Shown piece after piece: positions 43,538 to 51,531 of a DNA stretch of 64,000 bases. The first letter of the stretch is position 1. Each line of letters begins with the position of its first letter. The position numbers were made by a program, and so were the translations under genes. Under the pieces are notes generated by a model. It made no database searches, was not told where the DNA came from, and was given only the letters and a program-made list of their open reading frames with translations. This DNA is from a virus. Location: IMG/VR virus record IMGVR_UViG_3300024308_000302, positions 1 to 64,000 of that record; one strand, 5' to 3'.

Positions 43538-44260
43538 TTAGAGATAACGCAACGTGTTTTGAGTTGGAGTTGCTTTATAACCAAAAGTTTCCAGAAGTTT
43601 AACATCAAAATCAATGATTTTTGCCTTTGAAGATTCACGGTCAGTAACAGGAATATCAGCAAGCGGTGCCATTTCTGCAAAAGGCAAAGCAGTTACGTTG
43701 AAAACGTTATGGCGAAGTTCAACCAAAGCAGTTTGATCGGCTGCCAATGTGGCAATTTTCACAATACGAGTGCCATCAATACTATCTTCATAAGTTCCAC
43801 GACGATGAATGTCACCATTTTCAATGGTTGGAACTTCCGTAATTGCATCAAACATTTGTTGGAAGCTGTTATCAGCCATTTCACTGGTATAGTCGGTCAG
43901 GTAGCCAAAAATAGAAACCCGAGCACCTTTGTTAGCTTCACGAACTTTATTTTTTGCAATTTTGCGAACGCTATAACTACGATTATTACGATATTCAGAC
44001 AGCAGGCGTTCAAAAGGGGTTTTCTTTTCGGTATCATCGAAAAGTCGCATAAAAGCAGGCATAGAAGTCATGCCTTTATTGTTAACCATCAAACAGATAG
44101 CATCACTTGCATGATGATAATGAGAAACAATGATACCATTGGTTTCTTCAAAACCTTTAGTAACTCGTTCAATATTTCGAAGGCCAAGAGCGTAAACTTT
44201 ATCAAAACTTGGCACTTCCGAAACATCGTGACGAATTGCAATGATGACTTGATTACCCAT
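43538..44260 (-). CDS. hypothetical protein, 240 aa
   Basis: Unknown soluble protein. GGAGC precedes the ATG at 44258-44260. No motif recognised. Confidence 0.77.
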   Translation of the reverse strand: MGNQVIIAIRHDVSEVPSFDKVYALGLRNIERVTKGFEETNGIIVSHYHHASDAICLMVNNKGMTSMPAFMRLFDDTEKKTPFERLLSEYRNNRSYSVRKIAKNKVREANKGARVSIFGYLTDYTSEMADNSFQQMFDAITEVPTIENGDIHRRGTYEDSIDGTRIVKIATLAADQTALVELRHNVFNVTALPFAEMAPLADIPVTDRESSKAKIIDFDVKLLETFGYKATPTQNTLRYL

Positions 44261-44291
44261 GATGTAGCTCCGATTTCGTTTAAGTGAGCCA

Positions 44292-44320
44292 ATTATACAT
44301 GAATCCACCATTGGGGTAAA
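44292..44320 (-). promoter_or_regulatory. sigma70-type promoter
   Basis: TTTACC-17-TATAAT for the 240-aa gene. Confidence 0.84.
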
Positions 44321-44329
44321 GAAAAAAAT

Positions 44330-44977
44330 TTAGATTTTATACATATCGATCAAATCACAAACGGAATCAGGATTAAATCCAATATCCAAGTCAAAATTAA
44401 CATCAATTTTTTTATCTTTTAATAATTTTTCAATTGATGAATCAAGATAAGCCAAAATAGGTTCAGTTAAATACCATTTTGATTTAATGTGTTTAAAATA
44501 AGTATAAATAGTATAATTTTTGCATTCAAAACTAACAGAGTTTAAATAAAATGAAACATCGACGCCATAAGAGTGAACATCAAAATTTATTGTCTCAAAT
44601 ATTTTATTATCTTTTTCATTATTTAAGTGATTAAATACTTTAAGTAATTTTAATTGATGAGCAATATGACTATTTATAATTGAGTCATTTTTTAAAAATT
44701 CAACAAGTTCTAAATCATCAAATTTAAACTTAACACCAACTAAAGTTTCAAGAGATGGATGTAAAGAAATATCAAATAAAACCTGATCAGTAGATGTTTC
44801 AATAATATTAAAAAGAAAAGGATATTCATTGGTAACAGGAACAACTGAATAAAGAGCAGGATCAAAATTGAACTCAAGAATAGAAAACGCTTTTTGTAGA
44901 AGATTTCTCCTGCCTTCTTCTAGCCTTTTTTCTACTTCTTCCAAAAGTGAATTTGATATATAACTACTATTTTCCAT
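44330..44977 (-). CDS. hypothetical protein, 215 aa
   Basis: Unknown, more AT-rich than its neighbours. AGGTGG precedes the ATG at 44975-44977. No sigma70 promoter is evident upstream, where the terminator at 44999-45023 lies. Confidence 0.73.
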   Translation of the reverse strand: MENSSYISNSLLEEVEKRLEEGRRNLLQKAFSILEFNFDPALYSVVPVTNEYPFLFNIIETSTDQVLFDISLHPSLETLVGVKFKFDDLELVEFLKNDSIINSHIAHQLKLLKVFNHLNNEKDNKIFETINFDVHSYGVDVSFYLNSVSFECKNYTIYTYFKHIKSKWYLTEPILAYLDSSIEKLLKDKKIDVNFDLDIGFNPDSVCDLIDMYKI

Positions 44978-44998
44978 ATGTCCACCTAAATATAAATA

Positions 44999-45023
44999 AG
45001 AAAAGGCCACCTAAGTGACCTTT
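44999..45023 (-). terminator. intrinsic terminator
   Basis: AAAGGUCACUUAGGUGGCCUUUU hairpin after the gene at 45041-45430. Confidence 0.82.
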
Positions 45024-45040
45024 AATATCATAACAACCAG

Positions 45041-45430
45041 TTAGCTCATTTGCTCACTGAAACGGTTCATCGCTTCAACAAAGTCTTTGCGAACCTTCAA
45101 TGCGTCTTCATCAGAGATAACTGAACATGCCTTGATATAGCGAACAGCAGATGCGTCAATATCTTCTGGAATCTCAACATTATGACCAGACAGATAAGAG
45201 CTATTCCACGAACTCAGGGTTAGCGATTCCTGTTCTGGATAGCCGAAAAGTTCCATACCTTGAGCATTACGAGAGGCTTCCAGAGCGAAGTAGTTCACTT
45301 GCCCATCATGCGAAAAACTGAATTTCACAGTGGATTTACGAATAGCACCACCATTGAGATCAACGGTATTGATTTTTTTGAAGGAAATCGCTTTGAGCAA
45401 GGCACGGTTAAATTTTTGAGAATAGTTCAT
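45041..45430 (-). CDS. hypothetical protein, 129 aa
   Basis: Unknown. AGAGGA lies about ten bases before the ATG. Confidence 0.74.
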   Translation of the reverse strand: MNYSQKFNRALLKAISFKKINTVDLNGGAIRKSTVKFSFSHDGQVNYFALEASRNAQGMELFGYPEQESLTLSSWNSSYLSGHNVEIPEDIDASAVRYIKACSVISDEDALKVRKDFVEAMNRFSEQMS

Positions 45431-45461
45431 GTTCTTGAGTCCTCTCTGTTGTTAGGCGTTC

Positions 45462-45490
45462 ATTGTACAACGAAAGTCGTAATGAGGCAA
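45462..45490 (-). promoter_or_regulatory. sigma70-type promoter
   Basis: TTGCCT-17-TACAAT for the 129-aa gene. Confidence 0.83.
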
Positions 45491-45520
45491 GAAAAAAATG
45501 TGTATATTATCTGAAAAATC

Positions 45521-45907
45521 TTAATTTTGGACACATGACATTTTTCCACCTTTTGATTTATAGCAAGAAACATTGAAAGATTTGTCATGATATTTGTAAA
45601 GATATTCTGATTCAAAAACTTCAATATCAATATAACTTACATTCAGTAAAGATGACTTGTTAATAACACAAGATAGACTACCACCACCTGTTTTATAACA
45701 AATATTTTTACCATCAATGAAACGAGTCAAAGAATGGCTATCATTTTTAAAAACTTGAATATTGGGAGAAAAAGTTTTATTGACTGTTTTAACTTCAACA
45801 TCAATTTTAATTGGAGTTGAAGGTGCATTGAAAAGATGATCTTTAAAACCATAGCTCAAACCAGCAATAAGCAAAACTAACAAAATAAGAATATTTCGCA
45901 TACGCAT
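45521..45907 (-). CDS. periplasmic protein with N-terminal membrane anchor, 128 aa
   Basis: N-terminal MRMRNILILLVLLIAGLSYGF is an uncleaved anchor or signal peptide. The rest holds four Cys (ICYKTG, LSCVIN, VSCYKS, MSCVQN) in two repeated C-x(8)-C pairs, likely disulfides. Two ATGs, two codons apart, are both possible starts. Confidence 0.72.
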   Translation of the reverse strand: MRMRNILILLVLLIAGLSYGFKDHLFNAPSTPIKIDVEVKTVNKTFSPNIQVFKNDSHSLTRFIDGKNICYKTGGGSLSCVINKSSLLNVSYIDIEVFESEYLYKYHDKSFNVSCYKSKGGKMSCVQN

Positions 45908-45925
45908 TATCTAATTCTCTCTAAA

Positions 45926-45951
45926 ATGAAAAAGGCTACCTAAGTAGCCTA
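45926..45951 (-). terminator. intrinsic terminator
   Basis: AUAGGCUACUUAGGUAGCCUUUUUC hairpin after the cell-wall hydrolase gene. Confidence 0.82.
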
Positions 45952-45954
45952 TAA

Positions 45955-46500
45955 TTATAACTGTTTTGAAGCGAGTTGTCTATATTTTGCTGATTTAGTC
46001 GAGTCATAAAAAACATGACCACCAATGTCAGCAACAGCCGCCATACGTTTTGCCCAAGCAGGCGTTTTGATAGTAGCTGCAACAAAATGATCTGCCCCAT
46101 TTGAATAATCTGGATATGTCCCGTCAAGTACACCACGAGCAATAATCTTCATTTTATTAGATTGTGCTGTGTTCATTTTTGGAGCCTTACCACTATTCAT
46201 CCATTTGCATACATAAGAAAATTGGCAATACCATTTATCTTTGTCTTCATCATAGCGTTTGTCTTCAACAACACCAGCTACTGTATCTTGGAAACCATCG
46301 CGTTCAGTACGGTTAACAATAACCTGACCTACAGCGATAATGCCTTTTTGAGATTCGCCACGAGCCTCGAAATAGAGAGCTTCTGCAAGTTTTACACAAT
46401 CTACATCAGCATTACAGCGATTAATGGTTTCCTTTGCTGCAAATACATTAGATGAAAATAACGCGGCGATAGAGATAAAGGCAATTTTAAAATAAGACAT
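45955..46500 (-). CDS. secreted SleB-like cell-wall hydrolase, 181 aa
   Basis: Sec signal peptide MSYFKIAFISIAALFSSNVFA, then the SleB/CwlJ (Hydrolase_2) signature LAEALYFEARGES (Glu45 the likely catalytic acid), GIIAVGQVIVNR and a CQFSYVC motif. Acts on peptidoglycan, probably as a lytic transglycosylase. Its own signal sequence would allow holin-independent export, as a lysin or a remodelling enzyme. AAAGGG precedes the ATG; a TTGACT -35 has no good -10. Confidence 0.87.
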   Translation of the reverse strand: MSYFKIAFISIAALFSSNVFAAKETINRCNADVDCVKLAEALYFEARGESQKGIIAVGQVIVNRTERDGFQDTVAGVVEDKRYDEDKDKWYCQFSYVCKWMNSGKAPKMNTAQSNKMKIIARGVLDGTYPDYSNGADHFVAATIKTPAWAKRMAAVADIGGHVFYDSTKSAKYRQLASKQL

Positions 46501-46608
46501 TAAAGATCCCTTTTAAAGTTACATAAATTTAAGTTTAACCTGATAAAAGGTAGTAAGTCAAGGTTAAGCTCGCGGAAAAACACATTATAATAGATAAGCG
46601 GATAAAGA
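46501..46608. other. spacer upstream of the hydrolase gene
   Basis: No gene. A TATAAT box on each strand near 46583-46590 has only weak -35 partners. Confidence 0.35.
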
Positions 46609-46632
46609 TAAAGCCCAATTAAGGGCTTTTTT
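46609..46632. terminator. bidirectional terminator
   Basis: AAAGCCC-AAUUA-GGGCUUUUUU hairpin; on the minus strand it would end the transcript of 46686-46943. Confidence 0.72.
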
Positions 46633-46685
46633 AGGTGTTATAATTATTAAAAAAATGCTTATCCAATCATTTCTGAATAAGTATA

Positions 46686-46943
46686 TTAACGGAACATCTT
46701 TTTCAGACTATTGTTAATATTGCGGTCAAGATTACGAAATGCTTTGCGAACTTCTTGTTTAGGCATACGTTCATAACGATTGATTTCAGAACGAACTTGT
46801 CGAGTCTGATATTTATAAGCTGGCGAAGAAAATTGCAAACCGCTGCTAGTCCAACGAAGTTTTACAGGATTTTGAGAAGATGACGAAGCAAATGCAGGGG
46901 TGGTCATCACGATTACGATGAGAGCAAAGATGATTTTTTTCAT
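46686..46943 (-). CDS. small basic periplasmic protein, 85 aa
   Basis: Sec signal peptide MKKIIFALIVIVMTTPAFA followed by ~66 residues rich in Arg, Lys and Tyr (YQTRQVRSEINRYERMPKQEVRKAF). Function unknown; a basic periplasmic protein could bind the cell wall or DNA in transit (inference). GGAG precedes the ATG. Confidence 0.77.
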   Translation of the reverse strand: MKKIIFALIVIVMTTPAFASSSSQNPVKLRWTSSGLQFSSPAYKYQTRQVRSEINRYERMPKQEVRKAFRNLDRNINNSLKKMFR

Positions 46944-46969
46944 AGTGGTTCTCCGTTTTCAATGACATG

Positions 46970-46998
46970 ATTATATCAAAAAACACAAAATAATACAA
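46970..46998 (-). promoter_or_regulatory. sigma70-type promoter
   Basis: TTGTAT-17-TATAAT for the 85-aa gene. Confidence 0.85.
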
Positions 46999-47018
46999 CC
47001 AACTTTTACATAAAACAG

Positions 47019-47264
47019 TTAAAGTGATTTAGGAGTATACTCACGGAATTCAAACTTTAGTACCTGATGATAAACATTATCAGCATCTGGGCACGTATAA
47101 ATAATTGATTTTCCATCACAATGAGTACGCCACCAGTGGCGACCATGAGGTCCAGCATTAACACCCACAAAACCAGAGGATTGAAGTTTGTAATTATAAA
47201 TGATGATATCACGAGTTACTTTTTTTTCATCACCTTCCACCAAAACAATTTCAATGCTCGTCAT
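47019..47264 (-). CDS. hypothetical protein, 81 aa
   Basis: Unknown. GAGG lies about six bases before the ATG. GPHGRHWWRTHCDG is rich in potential metal ligands. Confidence 0.7.
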   Translation of the reverse strand: MTSIEIVLVEGDEKKVTRDIIIYNYKLQSSGFVGVNAGPHGRHWWRTHCDGKSIIYTCPDADNVYHQVLKFEFREYTPKSL

Positions 47265-47328
47265 AATAAACCTCTGAATCTGTTAAAGATGCCTAATTAT
47301 AGACGATAATGAATTTAATGACAAGTAA

Positions 47329-47691
47329 TTATAGACAAAGAATCTTATTTTTAGCCCAAAAATCTTTTGAAAAGTCCAAACCCAGATAGGCATAGCTATA
47401 AGGACAAGAAAGAAGTTGAACGAGTTCGGAACCAATACCTTGTTTTCTATATTTGGGAGACACATAACATTGAATGACTTTCAAGTTTTTGAATGAAATG
47501 CCTACAGGTTGTCCACCATCAAAAGCAAGAGCAATTTCAACATTGATATCCGATGGATCAGTGTCTTTACTGACAACAGCTAAAAGTAAATTTCGCAATG
47601 TCCATCCAGCAACATAAAGGCGATTAGAAAGAGCCAACTGACAGAATTGAATACGTTCTTCAAATGTGTTTGCAATCTTATAAGTAATCAT
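47329..47691 (-). CDS. GNAT acetyltransferase, copy 3 (120 aa)
   Basis: IQCYVSPKYRKQGIGSELVQLL is a clear GNAT motif A; the N-terminal strand-helix part is present and the C-terminal end is short (~30 residues after motif A). AGGAC precedes the ATG. Acceptor substrate unknown. Confidence 0.82.
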   Translation of the reverse strand: MITYKIANTFEERIQFCQLALSNRLYVAGWTLRNLLLAVVSKDTDPSDINVEIALAFDGGQPVGISFKNLKVIQCYVSPKYRKQGIGSELVQLLSCPYSYAYLGLDFSKDFWAKNKILCL

Positions 47692-47714
47692 TTGGGAGTC
47701 CTAAATTTTTATAA

Positions 47715-47743
47715 ATTATATATAAAATAAATGAAATTGTAAA
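47715..47743 (-). promoter_or_regulatory. sigma70-type promoter
   Basis: TTTACA-17-TATAAT for GNAT copy 3. Confidence 0.82.
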
Positions 47744-47803
47744 CATAAAAATAGATGTTATATTGGTATATGAATGTAATAAAATAACATAAAAGAGGAT
47801 TGT

Positions 47804-48589
47804 ATGGAAATAACTGAAACACATACATTTGATCATGATTGGGGAGGGAAAGACCCTATTAAAATGTGGTCAAAAACTTGTTATATATTAATAGCAAGTT
47901 CAATATTGGCATTTATCAATATAGGATTTATAGCTGGACTTATAACAGGTGTTGTTGATTTAATAATGATATATCAACTAAAATACTTTTTAGATAAGAA
48001 TAATATAAGAGCAAGATTCAATACAGTAGAATCAAGAGGTAAACATATATTATTTTTAGGCATATATACTTTATTGCTAGGGTATATAATAAGTTCAATT
48101 GTAGTTGAAAGACCAGAAAATGAGATAATGAGTTTATTAATTAAAGTAGTAGGAGTAGCATCAATATTACATATTATTGCAAGAATATTAATAAATGAAG
48201 ACATAATGATACTTAAATATGATTATGATGGTCGTTATATGAAACATTTTAAAGATAAAGATACACCAATAAAATATATATTTGATCAATATGATGGAGT
48301 TGGTCCTATATATGGAGTAATAGCAAATAACTGTGGTGTAGAGATATTTAGTGAGTATAAGTATAAAAATAAATTATATGATAAACATACTGTTTTTGAA
48401 TATCTTAAAAAGTATGATAAACATATAGAAGATCTAACAGATGATGATTATGCAATAATAGCTAACATATACATATATGAAAATGAAGTATATGATTTAA
48501 ATGATGTTAAAGAGTATGCTAAAAAGATAAATCAAGATTATCTGTGGAATTTAAGAGAAGATGACTTTAAATTAATAAAAAAGATGTAA
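47804..48589 (+). CDS. polytopic membrane protein, 261 aa
   Basis: Four hydrophobic segments in the N-terminal half (about 24-45, 48-60, 80-103, 112-127) and a hydrophilic, Lys/Asp-rich C-terminal half ending ...DLTDDDYAII...YDLNDV. Plus strand and very AT-rich, with many ATA/AGA codons. The C-terminal pattern DLTDxDI recurs in 50313-50990. GAGGAT precedes the ATG; no sigma70 promoter recognised. Confidence 0.75.
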   Translation: MEITETHTFDHDWGGKDPIKMWSKTCYILIASSILAFINIGFIAGLITGVVDLIMIYQLKYFLDKNNIRARFNTVESRGKHILFLGIYTLLLGYIISSIVVERPENEIMSLLIKVVGVASILHIIARILINEDIMILKYDYDGRYMKHFKDKDTPIKYIFDQYDGVGPIYGVIANNCGVEIFSEYKYKNKLYDKHTVFEYLKKYDKHIEDLTDDDYAIIANIYIYENEVYDLNDVKEYAKKINQDYLWNLREDDFKLIKKM

Positions 48590-48612
48590 AAAAAGGGCCG
48601 AAGCCCTTTTTT
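48589..48612. terminator. bidirectional terminator
   Basis: AAAGGGC-CGAA-GCCCUUUUUU hairpin between convergent genes. Confidence 0.87.
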
Positions 48613-49101
48613 CTATGCTGCCTCGGAAACAGTACCGAGGATATAATGTGGTTCGTTTTCAATGTTGAAAATGAAACTGTCGTAGATTGGATGACCTTGA
48701 ATGGATTGAGTAGAAACATGGTTGCCATCAATCTTAACAACCATCAGTTCACGACACCAGACAATAACAGTGTTATGTGGAACTGGCTCATGAGAAATTG
48801 CAATCACTTCTTCTGCCGAAAAATCTTCGTTACGGGCTGTTGCAATGTGCGAAAGAGCAATTGCCAGATGAGTATCAACAAATTTTTTCCGAGTCTCCAA
48901 ATCAACATTTTCAAGGCGTGGAGAATTATTCAGGACATAAAGCAGATGACCACGATGTTTAATATCAGTAGTCAAAGAAGCAAGAGCCTCATCAAAACGT
49001 TCATTTTTATCAATGGATGCAGTGCTGATTTTGGCATTCGCATAGAAATCTTTGACAGCGTTAACAACGTCTTCATAAGATTTGATAGCAATAGTTTTCA
49101 T
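48613..49101 (-). CDS. hypothetical protein, 162 aa
   Basis: Unknown. AAAGGAG precedes the ATG. Confidence 0.76.
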   Translation of the reverse strand: MKTIAIKSYEDVVNAVKDFYANAKISTASIDKNERFDEALASLTTDIKHRGHLLYVLNNSPRLENVDLETRKKFVDTHLAIALSHIATARNEDFSAEEVIAISHEPVPHNTVIVWCRELMVVKIDGNHVSTQSIQGHPIYDSFIFNIENEPHYILGTVSEAA

Positions 49102-49129
49102 GGCAAAGCTCCTTTGATTTGATGATGTA

Positions 49130-49158
49130 ATTATAGCAATTTATGGAAGAAAAAACAA
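49130..49158 (-). promoter_or_regulatory. sigma70-type promoter
   Basis: TTGTTT-17-TATAAT for the 162-aa gene. Confidence 0.86.
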
Positions 49159-49162
49159 GGTT

Positions 49163-49384
49163 TTAAATGATAGGTTTGCGTTCAAGATAAGGCTTCAAGC
49201 GATCAATGTGACCATCATGCCACTGCATAGCACAAAGCGTAGGAAGATTTTTATTTTCTGGTGTGAATACCAAAAAACGACACCCCCTCAGCAGACCAAC
49301 ACCATAGGTTAATTCTTGACCAATTTTGTAAATGTTACCACGAACAGAGAATTCTTTACCAATATGCAGATCTTTATATTTCAT
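49163..49384 (-). CDS. hypothetical protein, 73 aa
   Basis: Unknown. ATG at 49382-49384 is taken (TGGGT upstream); an earlier in-frame ATG has no SD. Confidence 0.68.
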   Translation of the reverse strand: MKYKDLHIGKEFSVRGNIYKIGQELTYGVGLLRGCRFLVFTPENKNLPTLCAMQWHDGHIDRLKPYLERKPII

Positions 49385-49413
49385 GATCAACCCATTCAAA
49401 AAAATGAATTTGA

Positions 49414-49442
49414 ATTATACCATAAAAAGTTTCTGCTGAAAA
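49414..49442 (-). promoter_or_regulatory. sigma70-type promoter (weak -35)
   Basis: TTTTCA-17-TATAAT for the 73-aa gene. Confidence 0.62.
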
Positions 49443-49470
49443 GAAAAAGCAGCCTTAGTGGCTGCCTTTT
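49443..49470 (-). terminator. intrinsic terminator containing a stop codon in its loop
   Basis: GGCAGCC-ACUAA-GGCUGC hairpin plus U-rich tail; the UAA in the loop ends the 40-aa membrane peptide. Confidence 0.8.
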
Positions 49471-49577
49471 TTGTCATGTTTAGCAAAGAACATATAATAG
49501 CCAATGTAGACTGGTACAATAAGTGGCATGGTGCAAGCAACAACTGTAATGGTAGTCAGTTCGTTCTTAATGCTCAT
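49455..49577 (-). CDS. small membrane peptide, 40 aa
   Basis: MSIKNELTTITVVACTMPLIVPVYIGYYMFFAKHDKKGSH: one membrane span (about 9-32) with a basic tail. AGGTAAC precedes the ATG, and TATAAT lies 35 bp upstream. Function unknown; holin-like or host-membrane modulators can be this small (inference). Confidence 0.68.
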   Translation of the reverse strand: MSIKNELTTITVVACTMPLIVPVYIGYYMFFAKHDKKGSH

Positions 49578-49655
49578 TTTAAGTTACCTGTTTTGTTTGT
49601 TGATGTGTTCATTATACCACAAAAACTTGAAAACAAAGAGCCGTTGATCGGATAA

Positions 49656-49931
49656 TCAAATAATTTGCATAGAAGCATATTTGATTTCCATATTGTCAAC
49701 ACTAACAGAAATAGGCATATCATTAATACACGCCTGAAAATCAAAATTAACAAGTGAATCATCATTACAGAACAGTTCAACAACACAATGTTTAGTGTTT
49801 TTATCGAAAGAAATCACCTGAGCACTGTCAATCATGGCATGGAAGAATTCTGCATCAAGATGAAAGAAATCACTTTCATAGTCAGAAAGCTGGGAAGTGA
49901 CAGTAAACGAAGCGGTTACGAAAGAGGTCAT
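49656..49931 (-). CDS. hypothetical protein, 91 aa
   Basis: Unknown, acidic. GGAG precedes the ATG. A TAAAAT -10 near 49953 has a poor -35. Confidence 0.71.
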   Translation of the reverse strand: MTSFVTASFTVTSQLSDYESDFFHLDAEFFHAMIDSAQVISFDKNTKHCVVELFCNDDSLVNFDFQACINDMPISVSVDNMEIKYASMQII

Positions 49932-49974
49932 GGGTTATCTCCAAAAAAACTTATTTTAACACAAATTCAAAAAA

Positions 49975-50208
49975 TTAGGAAGAAACAATCACTGTATATT
50001 TGAGATAATCTGGGTAAATTCGCCATTTGTGACACCCACTATCAGTAAAAATTGTTTTACCAACTTTACATTTGCTCAGACAACGATTATCCAGAACATG
50101 GTTGGCACAAGCAACACAGGATTTTGAAAATACGGCTCTTGTAATAGCATTAATATTAACAGATTTTGGTACACTATTTTTAATTGTATCACTATTAGAA
50201 TTAAGCAT
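49975..50208 (-). CDS. Cys-rich small protein, 77 aa
   Basis: CVACANHVLDNRCLSKC...GCHKW provides five or more Cys/His ligands; resembles small zinc-binding proteins of phages. AGGAGC precedes the ATG. A TATAAT at 50235-50240 lacks a clear -35. Confidence 0.74.
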   Translation of the reverse strand: MLNSNSDTIKNSVPKSVNINAITRAVFSKSCVACANHVLDNRCLSKCKVGKTIFTDSGCHKWRIYPDYLKYTVIVSS

Positions 50209-50312
50209 ATTGAATAGCTCCTGATAATGGTCATATTATACCACATAATGGAAAAAGAAAAAAGTTGATTTTTCAGTGAATAATGATATTTTAAATGAAA
50301 AAGGATTGTCAC

Positions 50313-50990
50313 ATGCTTAATAACAAATATACATATTTACTACTAATAAAAATGATAGGCTTAATGTTCGGGTTTATATTGTTTACTTATATGCCAGCAT
50401 ACACAATGCTTTCAAAAGTGATTATGGCAGTTAGTATTACAGAATTGATTATAGACTCATACAGTATGTATAAATTAAATAAGAATAAAAGACAAATAAA
50501 AATAGATAAAGAAATATTAAAAGATATAGTTAAATTCATAGCAATAATAGCTGCCCTATATATCGGCCTACATTACATATATGATTACATATTGCATACT
50601 GAAAGTGTATTGTTAATAGGTTTTTGGGTGATAGTAATGATAATAGGTTATTTATTAAAAAAGTTAGAAAATTTTGCAATTATTAATTATATATCAAAAG
50701 GTAATGGGTTTGATGAAAAAATGCAAAAAAAGAAAAAGAAAATAATGGAAGATGAAGGATATATAGTATATCAAAGAAAAGTAGCAACATTAGATGTATT
50801 TGATGATTATAAAATAAAAGAATTAAGAATAAATAATGTTGAATATGACATATTGAAAGGTATATATAGAATAAAAGGAAAAGAATACAGTGAAAAAGTA
50901 GTTGAACTATATATAGATGAAAATAATATAAAAGTTCAAGACTTAACTGATAATGACATTGAAATGTTAGACATGCTGGACATTCGCTAA
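50313..50990 (+). CDS. polytopic membrane protein, 225 aa
   Basis: Four hydrophobic segments in residues ~8-28, 32-50, 75-95 and 100-116, then a Lys-rich C-terminal half ending VQDLTDNDIEML. Architecture, strand and codon use match 47804-48589, so the two may be related. ATG at 50313 has AAGGAT upstream; an earlier ATG overlaps it. The stop overlaps that of the convergent gene at 50987. Confidence 0.72.
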   Translation: MLNNKYTYLLLIKMIGLMFGFILFTYMPAYTMLSKVIMAVSITELIIDSYSMYKLNKNKRQIKIDKEILKDIVKFIAIIAALYIGLHYIYDYILHTESVLLIGFWVIVMIIGYLLKKLENFAIINYISKGNGFDEKMQKKKKKIMEDEGYIVYQRKVATLDVFDDYKIKELRINNVEYDILKGIYRIKGKEYSEKVVELYIDENNIKVQDLTDNDIEMLDMLDIR

Positions 50991-51520
50991 ATAGCAATCA
51001 TGGTCAACACTTCCAGTATGTGAGGCAAATCGTTTGCATTATTATATTTAAGACCATAATTATCAAGGATAATATCTACGTTCTCAATTAAGTTACCATT
51101 AACAAGTTTTTTAGAGATACTTTGATCAACTTTTCTTAATGGTGGAGCAGAAATGGAAGTTGTGACAACTGAAACTTTAAAGGGGTCAAGGGAAATAATG
51201 TTCATATATGCAGATGTAGATATTTCATTCAAAGTTGACATATCTAAAACATGTAAAATATCTTTATAGGCTTGAATCTTTTCTAAATCAAAAAAAGAAT
51301 TATCAGAAGTACAATGATTCTCTAAAATGAGCATATGTGATGTAGCAGTATTCTTTTCAAAATTAATAGATAGCCTAAAAATGTTTCTCATAGAACTTGT
51401 ATAAAAAGCAACTTCTTGTCGCTGAACAGACCCATCATCATTTTTTATATTATTAACATTAATTTGATGTGGTTTAAACTTTAGACCAAGTGCTTTTAAA
51501 ACAATATCATATTTTTCCAT
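50987..51520 (-). CDS. hypothetical protein, 177 aa
   Basis: Unknown. AAGG precedes the ATG. Second gene after 51532-52602 (11-bp gap); overlaps the convergent plus-strand gene by four bases, with no terminator visible. Confidence 0.75.
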   Translation of the reverse strand: MEKYDIVLKALGLKFKPHQINVNNIKNDDGSVQRQEVAFYTSSMRNIFRLSINFEKNTATSHMLILENHCTSDNSFFDLEKIQAYKDILHVLDMSTLNEISTSAYMNIISLDPFKVSVVTTSISAPPLRKVDQSISKKLVNGNLIENVDIILDNYGLKYNNANDLPHILEVLTMIAI

Positions 51521-51531
51521 GACAATAAACC

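Noticed and set aside
28750-46560. A second promoter class (TTGAC...TTAAA) upstream of 28667, 42212 and 46500
   Set aside because: Spacing differs between the three and AT-rich DNA gives such matches by chance.
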